Of a stretch of 64,000 nt of DNA, positions 10,126 through 17,229 are shown piece by piece. The notes beneath the pieces are model-generated. The model had not been told where the DNA came from. It saw nothing but the letters and a program-made list of their open reading frames with translations, and searched no databases. Each line of letters starts with the position of its first letter. The first letter of the stretch is position 1. A program made the translations under genes and the position numbers. Origin of the DNA: Romanomermis culicivorax (lineage: Eukaryota; Nematoda; Enoplea; Mermithida; Mermithidae); the NCBI GenBank assembly GCA_963922205.1, contig CAWUHX010000226.1, positions 248,001-312,000 of the forward strand, read 5' to 3'.

Positions 10126-10130
10126 AAGTT
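10121..10130 (+). promoter_or_regulatory. Polinton promoter box TATAAAAGTT
   Basis: Exact TATAAAAGTT overlapping the ATPase stop codon, 42 bp before the ATG at 10163. A pyrimidine-rich TTCTACAGAAA follows 25 bp downstream, initiator-like or alternatively a trans-splice acceptor. Confidence 0.7.
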
Positions 10131-10162
10131 GATCATTTCTTCTACAGAAAAAAAAATCAAAC

Positions 10163-10507
10163 ATGGCACAAGATCGTCTAAGACGTAATATTGACTACAT
10201 CAGAGTTATAGCGAAAGCTAAACCAAAACAGAGAAAAGCAATAATAAGTACAGCTGATAAGGATTTGATACTCTGTCTTTGTGAATGTATACTAAACATG
10301 CTCAGTGGTAATATAAAAGTTGACAGTGACACTCTGGACGAGTTGAATTCTCATAAAAAGAGTTTACGCATGTTAGCTGACAGAAAGACTGCTCTCAAGC
10401 AAAGAAAAGAAATTTTAGAACAAAAGGGAGGATTTTTACCAGTATTATTAGCACCTATACTAGGAATAGCAGGACAACTAATTGCTGATGCAATTACTAG
10501 AAAATGA
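10163..10507 (+). CDS. Conserved Polinton protein with GG processing site (114 aa)
   Basis: A short, very basic protein (N-terminus DRLRRNIDYIRVIAKAKPKQRK) of a type I recall as common in Polintons and adintovirus-like elements, placed next to the capsid genes. After a charged helical region it has QKGG at residues 87-90, followed by a hydrophobic tail (FLPVLLAPILGIAGQLIADA). The GG before a hydrophobic stretch resembles adenain cleavage sites, so it may be a processed minor virion protein. That function is inferred from position and composition. Its last codons overlap the next ORF: the TGA at 10505-10507 lies within ATGATG. Confidence 0.7.
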   Translation: MAQDRLRRNIDYIRVIAKAKPKQRKAIISTADKDLILCLCECILNMLSGNIKVDSDTLDELNSHKKSLRMLADRKTALKQRKEILEQKGGFLPVLLAPILGIAGQLIADAITRK

Positions 10508-11217
10508 TGCACACAAATAAAATGATACTTGTTCCCCATGATATTGGGCGAAGGGAGGAATTGGCAGCCAATGTAATGTCCAATTTGGATAGAGAAAAGA
10601 GTGAAATCTTACAAAACAGAGCTTTGCCCTCAGATGCCAAAGCTATTTTATATAATCAGGTTTTGCATAGGCACAGGCAAGCTGAGCAAGAACATACAAA
10701 ACCATTTGAACTAAGGATTTCCGAACCAGCTGCCCTTCCAGAAGTACAAGAAAAGGATATGGATGTGGAAGAAAAACATTCACCTGAGAAAGATGTATTG
10801 TTTCAGAAAACAATGAAAATTGTCCCTAGAAAGTGGCATAATCAGGCCAAAATGCTCTATGATTATGCAACCAACAATCCACATATGAGCTGGTCTGATA
10901 AGGGTGAAATGATTATTAGTGGTAATAAAATAACAGGGACTAATATTGTTGACATGATTTCTGATATTGTTAGAATGGGTTCCAAGAGGCAGCCTGCATT
11001 GGGAACAGATATATTTGTGAGAAATCTGGTTAAAGAGAATGTTCCCAGGGATCTTTTTGTAAATAAGTCCAGACTAAATTTGGGCAGTGATACTGAAGAC
11101 ATTTATGCCTCACCAACTGGGCTACCAGAAGGATTGAAAACCCCACAGTCTATGAGTAAAAAAGGAAGCACCCCAAGAAGTGGTGGCAGACTAAAGTGGC
11201 TAAATTTAAGAGCATGA
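10504..11217 (+). CDS. Conserved Polinton protein of unknown function (237 aa)
   Basis: Starts with tandem ATGs at 10504/10507 overlapping the previous stop. The in-frame ATG at 10522 (MILVPHDIG) may be the true start, since I recall relatives beginning near such a motif. The N-terminal half is charged and helical (DREKSEILQNRALPSDAKAI), the middle acidic, then a compact region with GNKITGTNIVDMISDIVR near residues 140-157, and a basic Ser/Gly-rich C-terminus that may bind nucleic acid. It is a recurrent Polinton morphogenesis-cluster protein without known function. There is no close TATA box of its own: the nearest, at 10312, is 192 bp upstream inside the preceding gene. Confidence 0.68.
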   Translation: MMHTNKMILVPHDIGRREELAANVMSNLDREKSEILQNRALPSDAKAILYNQVLHRHRQAEQEHTKPFELRISEPAALPEVQEKDMDVEEKHSPEKDVLFQKTMKIVPRKWHNQAKMLYDYATNNPHMSWSDKGEMIISGNKITGTNIVDMISDIVRMGSKRQPALGTDIFVRNLVKENVPRDLFVNKSRLNLGSDTEDIYASPTGLPEGLKTPQSMSKKGSTPRSGGRLKWLNLRA

Positions 11218-11222
11218 AAAAG

Positions 11223-11232
11223 TATAAAAGTT
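11223..11232 (+). promoter_or_regulatory. Polinton promoter box TATAAAAGTT
   Basis: Exact TATAAAAGTT, 57 bp before the ATG at 11280, with TTTATAGAAA 25 bp downstream in the same relation as at 10121. Confidence 0.7.
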
Positions 11233-11279
11233 ATCAATTTTCTTTATAGAAACAAAAGATATACATACATTTAGAAAAA

Positions 11280-11708
11280 ATGAGGCAATATTTTAATCCT
11301 GACAATTATGCAACTTGGCTCCAGTACTATACTGAGCAAGCAGACCAGACTGGCTATGGACGACTGGTGGGTTTCAAAGGCACCCCATACCAGCGTGGGG
11401 GAGGTTTACGTAACTTTTTCAGGTCATTATTCAGAATGGCAGTACCAGTCATCAAGTCAGCAGCTAGTCATATTGGAAAACAAGCCCTCACAACTGGGGC
11501 CCACACTGCTGGTGACTTAGCCCAACGTAGACCTGTTAGAGAATCTCTGGAAGAACATGGACGATCAGCTCTATCATCATTAGCACATAAAGCTAGTGAA
11601 GCATTACAACAACAGACTGGCAAAGGGCTTGGAAGTCGACCAAAGGATATAAAAGTTAGAAAGCAAGACATATTTTCCAGAAAAAAGAAAAAGCATGTCT
11701 CTCATTGA
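11280..11708 (+). CDS. pVI-like minor virion protein
   Basis: A 142-aa protein with an N-terminal acidic/aromatic segment, then a Gly-rich site YQRGGG at residues 37-42. An amphipathic helix (LRNFFRSLFRMAVPVIKS) follows, and then a basic C-terminus ending in a Lys run. This arrangement resembles the adenovirus pVI/pX-like proteins described in Polintons and adintoviruses, which are cleaved by adenain and disrupt membranes during entry. I assign it by this architecture and by position just before the major capsid gene, not by alignment. The 3' end overlaps the MCP start by 14 bp and contains the MCP promoter box. Confidence 0.65.
   Translation: MRQYFNPDNYATWLQYYTEQADQTGYGRLVGFKGTPYQRGGGLRNFFRSLFRMAVPVIKSAASHIGKQALTTGAHTAGDLAQRRPVRESLEEHGRSALSSLAHKASEALQQQTGKGLGSRPKDIKVRKQDIFSRKKKKHVSH
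11648..11657 (+). promoter_or_regulatory. Polinton promoter box TATAAAAGTT inside the pVI-like ORF
   Basis: Exact TATAAAAGTT, 47 bp before the MCP ATG and within the coding region of the preceding gene, so it is conserved under two constraints. TTTTCCAGAAA follows 25-31 bp downstream. Confidence 0.7.
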
Positions 11709-12999
11709 TTCAATTTCAAACATTAGTACAAAGTCTGAACTGGACTTTTTCACTGTGCCACCAACCCAGGTGGTTATAAAACGGGGCCAGTGGGATGAAA
11801 TAAATCCCATAAATCCTGTTACAAATGATGGACCATATGAATTCCGAATTCCACCAGACCCTCATATGATTCAACTGAGTAAAAATTATCTTTATATGGT
11901 TTTGAAACTAACTTACACAGCTCCTCGAGCTGGAGCTGCTGCTCCTGTAATTGCTCCAATCAATTTGATAGGTAAAACCTTTTTCAGACAAGTTAAGCTC
12001 TTCTTGAATGGTCGCCTTGTTCATGACAGTGGTGACAAGTATGCATATAGAGCTTTTATTGAAACTGACCTAAACTTTGGATATGATGCAAAGAACAGCC
12101 ATCTACAGTCCTCTCTTTACACCCTAGAGGCTGGGGATAAGATTGACACTGCAGAGTGTAAGGGGTTCAAAGATAGAGTCAAATATTTTGATAATGGGAA
12201 AATGGTGGAAGTAACAGCTCCACTACATATTGACTTGTTCATGCAAGATCGCTATTTACTGAGTAATACAGAACTAAAATTAGAATTAATTAGAAATAGT
12301 AATGCATTTGTTTTACAGTGTCCAGCTGGTGATGCTGATAATGCAAAACTTGAAGTTTCAAAGATAAAGCTCCTAATAAGAAAAGTTGAAGTCCTTGATA
12401 GTGTTGGTTTGGCATTAGAAAAGACCATTCTGAAAATACCAGCCAAATACCCCATCAGAAGAGTGCAAATGATGAGTCTTCACATCGCAAGTACCACACA
12501 GTCCACCCCATTAAACACATTGTTTACAGGGCAGTTGCCTCGAAGAATGATTATAGCATGTGTTGATGCAGATGCTTACCGTGGGGAATTGAGAAAATCC
12601 CCATTTAATTTTAAATGCTATAGTATAAGTGAAGTAAAAATTATTTCTGGTGGGCTCACATTCCCAGCCACACCGTTTAAACTTGATTTTACAAATGATA
12701 AGTACATTCGAGCTTATGACCAACTTTTTGAAACTCTAGACATTGCCAAAGACAATAAGGGCAATGGAATAACTAGAAGCAACTTTAAATATGGCCAATG
12801 TTATTTTGCTTTTGACTTAACACCTGATGAAGATGACAGTGGGCATTGGGATTTGATTAAGGAGGGCACAACTAGTATTGAGTTGACCTTTGCTAATAGA
12901 ATACCTGATACGGGTATAGAAGTAATAGTTTATGCAGAATTTGATAACCTGATAATGATTGATAAAAACAGACATATTTTTAATGACTATACTGCATGA
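11695..12999 (+). CDS. Major capsid protein (double jelly-roll)
   Basis: A 434-aa protein homologous to the widespread animal proteins labelled F54H12.2-like, which were identified as the Polinton double-jelly-roll capsid protein. Recognisable features are an N-terminal segment ending in VPPTQVVIKRGQW, the ...NFGYDAKNSHLQSSLY... block, and a C-terminus ending in VYAEFDNLIMIDKNRH, all typical of this family. Length is normal and the frame intact. It should form pseudohexameric capsomers. It has its own promoter box within the pVI-like gene. Its stop TGA overlaps the protease ATG (ATGA). Confidence 0.92.
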   Translation: MSLIDSISNISTKSELDFFTVPPTQVVIKRGQWDEINPINPVTNDGPYEFRIPPDPHMIQLSKNYLYMVLKLTYTAPRAGAAAPVIAPINLIGKTFFRQVKLFLNGRLVHDSGDKYAYRAFIETDLNFGYDAKNSHLQSSLYTLEAGDKIDTAECKGFKDRVKYFDNGKMVEVTAPLHIDLFMQDRYLLSNTELKLELIRNSNAFVLQCPAGDADNAKLEVSKIKLLIRKVEVLDSVGLALEKTILKIPAKYPIRRVQMMSLHIASTTQSTPLNTLFTGQLPRRMIIACVDADAYRGELRKSPFNFKCYSISEVKIISGGLTFPATPFKLDFTNDKYIRAYDQLFETLDIAKDNKGNGITRSNFKYGQCYFAFDLTPDEDDSGHWDLIKEGTTSIELTFANRIPDTGIEVIVYAEFDNLIMIDKNRHIFNDYTA

Positions 13000-13502
13000 A
13001 TACCAGTCAGATTTTAAGCTTATTAAAGAGTGATCAGGCTCTTGGACAAATTTTCAATGGGGTATTCCCTATTAATGCTATACCTTCTTGTGAGACAGTG
13101 CCTGCTGCACTCATTGTTAATCTGGACAGGCACAATGAACCTGGATCCCACTGGGTAGCTCTATACATTGATAAAAAACATAAATGTGATTATTTTGATA
13201 GTTATGGGTTAGAACCAAGTCAAACTCTGCTAAAATACATTGAAGAAAACTGCTATTCATTTAGGTACAATGAAAAATGTATACAAGACTACTTAACATC
13301 TACCTGTGGTCAACTATGCATTTATTTCCTCCTGTGGAGGGTGAGGGGTATCCCCTTGACAGATATTGTTAATAGCTTAGAACAGAGTTATGCTGATGAC
13401 TATGTAACTGGATTCATCAATGCCCTTTTTAGGACAAATACTGTGTCACATGATGAAGGTTTCATACTGGATCAGCTATGTAGAAACTATAAAAGTAGAT
13501 GA
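12996..13502 (+). CDS. Adenain-like maturation cysteine protease
   Basis: A 168-aa protease of the Ulp1/adenain clan. The catalytic set is visible: H52 in GSHWVALYID, D68 in CDYFDSYG, Q97, and nucleophile C104 in STCGQLC. It is predicted to cleave GG-type sites, and candidates exist in this element in the 114-aa protein (QKGG) and the pVI-like protein (YQRGGG). The ORF is intact and of normal length. Its ATG overlaps the MCP stop codon as ATGA, and I see no separate TATAAAAGT box nearby, so it may be made by termination-reinitiation from the MCP message. Confidence 0.93.
   Translation: MNTSQILSLLKSDQALGQIFNGVFPINAIPSCETVPAALIVNLDRHNEPGSHWVALYIDKKHKCDYFDSYGLEPSQTLLKYIEENCYSFRYNEKCIQDYLTSTCGQLCIYFLLWRVRGIPLTDIVNSLEQSYADDYVTGFINALFRTNTVSHDEGFILDQLCRNYKSR
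13488..13497 (+). promoter_or_regulatory. Polinton promoter box TATAAAAGTA before penton
   Basis: TATAAAAGTA inside the end of the protease ORF, 47 bp before the penton ATG at 13535. One mismatch to the consensus. Confidence 0.62.
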
Positions 13503-13534
13503 GCTATGTAAAATGCATGAAAAATAAAATAAAA

Positions 13535-14323
13535 ATGGATAGTTCATAATTTTTTGTAACCCTACCAAGTAATGCACAGAGTGATGCAAGTAATACTGCC
13601 TCTAATTTCACTGTAAGGTTACCATACAGACTCATTTTGCAAGGTGAATGGGAGTGTGCACTGTGTGAATTTATTTACCCCAATACTTGGTACAATATAG
13701 TACCAGATGACCATATAATTACATTTTATGATATTCAGACTAATACGAGTCATAAACTGAAAATACCATGCACACGGTACGAAGTGATTACTGATTTAGT
13801 TGAAGCAATTCAACAGTCCCTAATAGCATTGAGTGATCAGGAAAAGATCCCATATACACAATTTATTGATCTTTCTTATAGGAGACTAGCCAGGGTAGTT
13901 GTCTTAAAAATTGATCTAACAAGGATCAAAAGTTTTAATATGAGTGATCATTTATTGTACATGCTCGGCTTTGAAAGGGAACAACTCATCAAAGACCCAA
14001 CCAACCCTGATCGGCTAAAGGCTGCAGCTAAGCACCCCTCAGACATGAAAGCAGGGCTAGAAACCATGTATGTTTGTTGTAATATCATTGAGCAGCAGAT
14101 GGCTGGTGATATTCTGGCCCCACTTCTGCGTATTGTCAATATAGAGGGTAATTTTGGTGATATAATTGACAAAATATATATAGCCCCTCATTATATTCCT
14201 GTTCTGATAAAAGATATAGAAACGATTGACATTTCAATCAGGACTGATACTGATAAAGCTATCGAGTTTGTTACTGGAAAGACTATTGTGAAATTACACT
14301 TTAGAAAAAGAAGTTTATTTTAA
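13535..14323 (+). pseudogene. Penton/minor capsid protein (single jelly-roll), nonsense codon near the start
   Basis: The product is the Polinton minor capsid (penton) protein. The N-terminal signature, FFVTLPSNA followed by NFTVRLPYRLILQGEWECAL, is typical of the family and is in frame with the ORF ending at 14323. The best ATG is at 13535, 47 bp after a promoter box, but the fifth codon is a TAA (13547-13549). Downstream the frame is open for 258 codons with no other defect. Unless readthrough or a non-AUG start is used, the protein would not be made. Only 3 bp separate its stop from the ATG of the TBP homologue. Confidence 0.85.
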
Positions 14324-14326
14324 AAA

Positions 14327-14908
14327 ATGGATGTACAAAATATGACTGTAACAGCTGAACTAGGTTGTAAACTACACTTGAACTCACTTTTGAAAAAATT
14401 AGCTAATACAAGGTTGAGTGAAGGAAAATTTAAATCCCTAATTTGGCACATTCCTGCTCCCAAATGCTGTCTGTTGTTGTATGAAAATGGAAAACTGGTT
14501 TGTGTTGGCATCAAAACTGTTGATCAGGCAGTGAGTGGCATAGAGTATGCTACAGAAGTCTTTCTAAAGCTTGGCTATATGCCAAGGCCCAGAAAGTTTC
14601 GACCTTGCAATGTAGTTGGTTCCCACACAATGGATTGCCCCATCAATGTTGAAAATTTCTACAATGCTTTTAAAAGGCAGTGTGATTACACTCCTGAGTT
14701 GTTTCCTGCATTAAAATATGAAATCAACAAATTTGGACCTTGTGCCTTAGTTTTTCACAAGGGGAAGATTATTATCACTGGAGCACGATCAGTGGATGAA
14801 TTGCAAAGCTTTTTTGGAAATTTTCTCAGACTTGTTGAGAAGTACAAATGTAGTTCTCAAATTCAAGCAGATGAGTCACTGTCAGAGACACTGTATGAGA
14901 TAGTATAA
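14327..14908 (+). CDS. TATA-binding protein (TBP) homologue encoded by the Polinton
   Basis: A 193-aa protein covering a full TBP core with both saddle repeats, alignable by eye without gaps to the eukaryotic core over about 170 residues. Repeat 1 has N5 and LGCKL (12-16), then F35, Y52 and GKLVC. Repeat 2 has N95-VVGS, PELFP (123-127, with F126), F143, GKIIITGA (146-153). The two central TATA-contacting asparagines and three of four DNA-intercalating phenylalanines are kept, and the fourth is Tyr. In the stirrup that contacts TFIIB, one of the two acidic residues is Thr. The basic residues of the repeat-1 convex helix are lost (QAVSGIEYATEV), so cofactor contacts may differ. There is no intron. 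It starts 3 bp after the penton stop. Expected role: recognise the element's TATAAAAGTT promoters in the nucleus (inference). Confidence 0.9.
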   Translation: MDVQNMTVTAELGCKLHLNSLLKKLANTRLSEGKFKSLIWHIPAPKCCLLLYENGKLVCVGIKTVDQAVSGIEYATEVFLKLGYMPRPRKFRPCNVVGSHTMDCPINVENFYNAFKRQCDYTPELFPALKYEINKFGPCALVFHKGKIIITGARSVDELQSFFGNFLRLVEKYKCSSQIQADESLSETLYEIV

Positions 14909-14910
14909 AT
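14904..14910 (+). promoter_or_regulatory. TATA box (TATAAAT) before the small Cys/His protein
   Basis: TATAAAT overlaps the end of the TBP ORF, 42 bp before the ATG at 14946. The spacing matches the other boxes, the sequence less so. Confidence 0.45.
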
Positions 14911-14945
14911 ATCAAGGTTCTGAAGATTTTAATCACTCTGTGAAA

Positions 14946-15152
14946 ATGGAGCCTTGCAGGTTGTGCCGAAAAATTCCCATGCATAACTCCCACTATGCAG
15001 TGTGCAAATATGTCCAGTCTGGAAAATATAGGGAATCAGGACCAGATCCATTGATAATTTGTAAAGGAAAAAAGTCAATGTTGACAAGTCACTGGGATCA
15101 CAACTATAACATAGGATGTAAAATAATAAATGTGAAGAAGATGAAGCCATAA
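14946..15152 (+). CDS. Small Cys/His-rich protein of the Polinton (68 aa)
   Basis: Starts at the ATG at 14946 after an in-frame GTG. The N-terminus has C4-x2-C7, H13/H16 and C20, a possible zinc knuckle, followed by a basic region (KGKKSMLTSHWDHNYN) and a Lys-rich end. It is not recognised. Its position right after the TBP homologue, with a TATA-like box 42 bp upstream, supports a real gene of the element. Function is unknown. Confidence 0.5.
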   Translation: MEPCRLCRKIPMHNSHYAVCKYVQSGKYRESGPDPLIICKGKKSMLTSHWDHNYNIGCKIINVKKMKP

Positions 15153-15431
15153 AATGAGAAAACAGATGATAGTAAAGAACTGACAATATAACACAAAAAA
15201 TGAAAAAAAAAATAAATATAATGGAATAAAAAAAATGTTATTTCAAGTTGTCATGCTTATTTTCCATTTATCTTTTTTTGAAAATTTGTGAACAATAACT
15301 CGTGCATGTATTTGCAGGCATTTTAAAACAGAATCAGATAAAATAATATCAGATAAGATCAAAAACAAAACATTGTCAGAATGCCAATATGAAAATAATA
15401 TAGGCATCAGTGACATCCATAGAAAGAAGTC
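15153..15431. other. A/T-rich spacer between the viral-type genes and the F-box gene
   Basis: Contains AATAAA signals near 15210-15230 that may end the plus-strand transcripts. There is no TATAAAAGTT box upstream of the F-box ATG. Confidence 0.4.
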
Positions 15432-16749
15432 ATGATGGCGGATAAAGGTGCCTTCGAGAAATTACCAGCAGAAATTATTTCGAAAATTTTCAATTTTTTA
15501 TCACTTGAAGATAGAATCAAGTGTGAAAATTTAAACAGATCTTTTTGCACATTTCTACGAAATGATGTCATGCAATCGTCACATAGAACACTGGATATTA
15601 CGTTCAATGGCTCACTGCCATTAGATCGTCCATTGAGGTAATAAGACATTTTTATTTTTTGTTCTATTTTTTCATATGGTGATAATTGACAGAGATGCAT
15701 GTCCATGCATACCCATATTTTGTAAACTGCACTTGAAGATGACATCCTTTCCAAAAAATGTTCCTCTAAATTAATGGTCTAAAGGCATGAAACATCATAA
15801 TTATGTTTTAACATTTCATGCTTCAGTGTACGAAGAATGAATAAAGATGCCGTGGAACGATCCGTGGATTTGTACGGCCAAAATGTTATCCAACGTCGTC
15901 CATATGTTGAAATAATCACAGACTACATAGTCAACAATGACATTATGACCCGTTTGGATGTCTTGTTACGTCAAATTCGGCCTTATGCAATGGAAATTGC
16001 GGGGATGACCTGCCCAGGCCCTGTTATTTGCACCATCAGGCGCATATTGCCATTTTCACTTGAAAAAATCACATTTTTCTTTGCTTTTAAAAATTGTGAA
16101 AAAATTTTTGGTATGCCCCACATAAAATATATCCACTTGCCATTCTTGCAAGCAGTGGAAAAAATGCCACAATCATTGGAAATATTAAACATTTCTGATT
16201 GCGTTATTTTTCGGCCAGATCAAGTGAGGAACTTGATCTTGAATAGTCGTCTGAAAGAAATTGATTTTACGTAAGAAGAATTCATCTAAGATGGGGATTA
16301 AATTTAATACAGATTTTACAGGAACGTCAAATTGTCTGGGCATGTATTTCCAAGCATTATCAGCGCATGGAACGATGCCATAACACGAGGCTTTACTGAA
16401 GAAAAGTCCCCTTTGATTACATTTAAGTAAGCAGTAATAAAAAATGTACTGCATAAATGTTACATGGAAAACTGTAAAACTAGCAACAGCACTTTCAATA
16501 CCACTTTAGAAAGAATAAGATTCCCATTGCACATGTTCTATTCTGAAACATGTTCTTCCTTATTATGTTGATAACATTGCTTAACTTTTCAGAGGTGCAT
16601 GCACTTATGGCCTGCCCACAACCAGACCCAATGTTCATATTTTCAACAACACAGGGGAACAGCGGCAGAACAGTTGCACAGAATTTTATGGCAATGTTCG
16701 CGTAGTTTACATTGGAGGCGCCTGCAAAAAACATCCGAATAATCATTGA
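15432..16749 (+). CDS. F-box protein gene with three introns, carried inside the Polinton
   Basis: Exons 15432-15637, 15827-16270, 16322-16426 and 16593-16749 join in frame to 303 aa. All three introns are phase 2 with GT...AG borders (GTAATA, GTAAGA, GTAAGC donors; TTCAG, TTTTACAG, TTTTCAG acceptors). The third exon could start 9 bp earlier at 16313. Residues 8-45 form an F-box (FEKLPAEIISKIFNFLSLEDR...), the Skp1-binding module of SCF ubiquitin ligases. The rest has Leu-rich, strand-helix stretches (PQSLEILNISDC, RLKEIDF) that may be the substrate-binding part. Every other Polinton gene is intronless, so this looks like capture of host genomic DNA. It ends 158 bp before the right terminal repeat. 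It may redirect host ubiquitination, which is inference. Confidence 0.82.
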
Positions 16750-16907
16750 TTTTTTTTTTGTTGTAAGTGTTTTTTGGCAGTAATTGTTTTAGAGCTCATT
16801 TTTCGTTACTTTTTTTGGTAAAGCTCGTATGCATTCATTTTGCGTATTCGCCAAAAAAAATGTGGCGGTGCACATAAATTCTATACAGGTATGTAACAAG
16901 TTTTTTA

Positions 16908-17223
16908 TTTAACTAGTAAAATGATGACGAAAAGCTGGCTGGCCAGCTATAGTTGATTCCTTTAGGCTAGAAAAAGCTAGCCTATCTTTTGTACATGACA
17001 GGATAGATAGTCATGTTCTGAAAACTTTATTAGCTAGCCAGCTGAAAAAATGAATATTTTTGCAGCTAGCTGGTTGAAACGTTCAAAATCTGGGCAAGCT
17101 AATGCTTGCCTATCTTTTGTACAGGCCGGGGAGCTCGTCGTTTTTTTTCTAAGTCCAGCGCCTATCTTTTGCATGGGCGGGGGAGCTTTTTACGACTAAG
17201 GGGGGGGGGGTCTCCCTACTACT
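16908..17223 (-). repeat. Polinton right terminal inverted repeat
   Basis: Inverted copy of 1081-1391, ending CTCCCTACTACT. It has an 11-base G tract where the left copy has a 7-base C tract. The same AAAAGATAGGC motifs are present as GCCTATCTTTT. Confidence 0.95.
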
Positions 17224-17229
17224 CATGCC
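17224..17229. repeat. Right target-site duplication of the Polinton (CATGCC)
   Basis: Identical to the hexamer at 1075-1080. Confidence 0.93.

Larger units (their letters stand above)
1081..17223. mobile_element. Complete Polinton/Maverick DNA transposon (virus-like, 16.1 kb)
   Basis: Both ends are seen directly: about 97% identical inverted repeats starting AGTAGTAGGGAGACC, flanked by CATGCC on both sides. Inside are the hallmark Polinton genes: protein-primed PolB, retroviral-type integrase, FtsK/HerA-like ATPase, adenain-like protease, double-jelly-roll major capsid protein and penton. Non-canonical cargo is a TBP homologue, small Cys-rich proteins and an intron-containing F-box gene. PolB (two lesions) and penton (one) are damaged and every other ORF is open. 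With about eight substitutions between the repeats, insertion was not very recent. The host locus is a retroelement env-like gene on the minus strand. Element plus one target copy is 16,149 bp, a multiple of three. Confidence 0.96.

Noticed and set aside
10312-10321. Sixth exact TATAAAAGTT
   Set aside because: It is inside the 114-aa ORF and 192 bp from the next start codon, outside the 34-57 bp range of the others. It may be chance or a long-leader promoter for the 237-aa gene.
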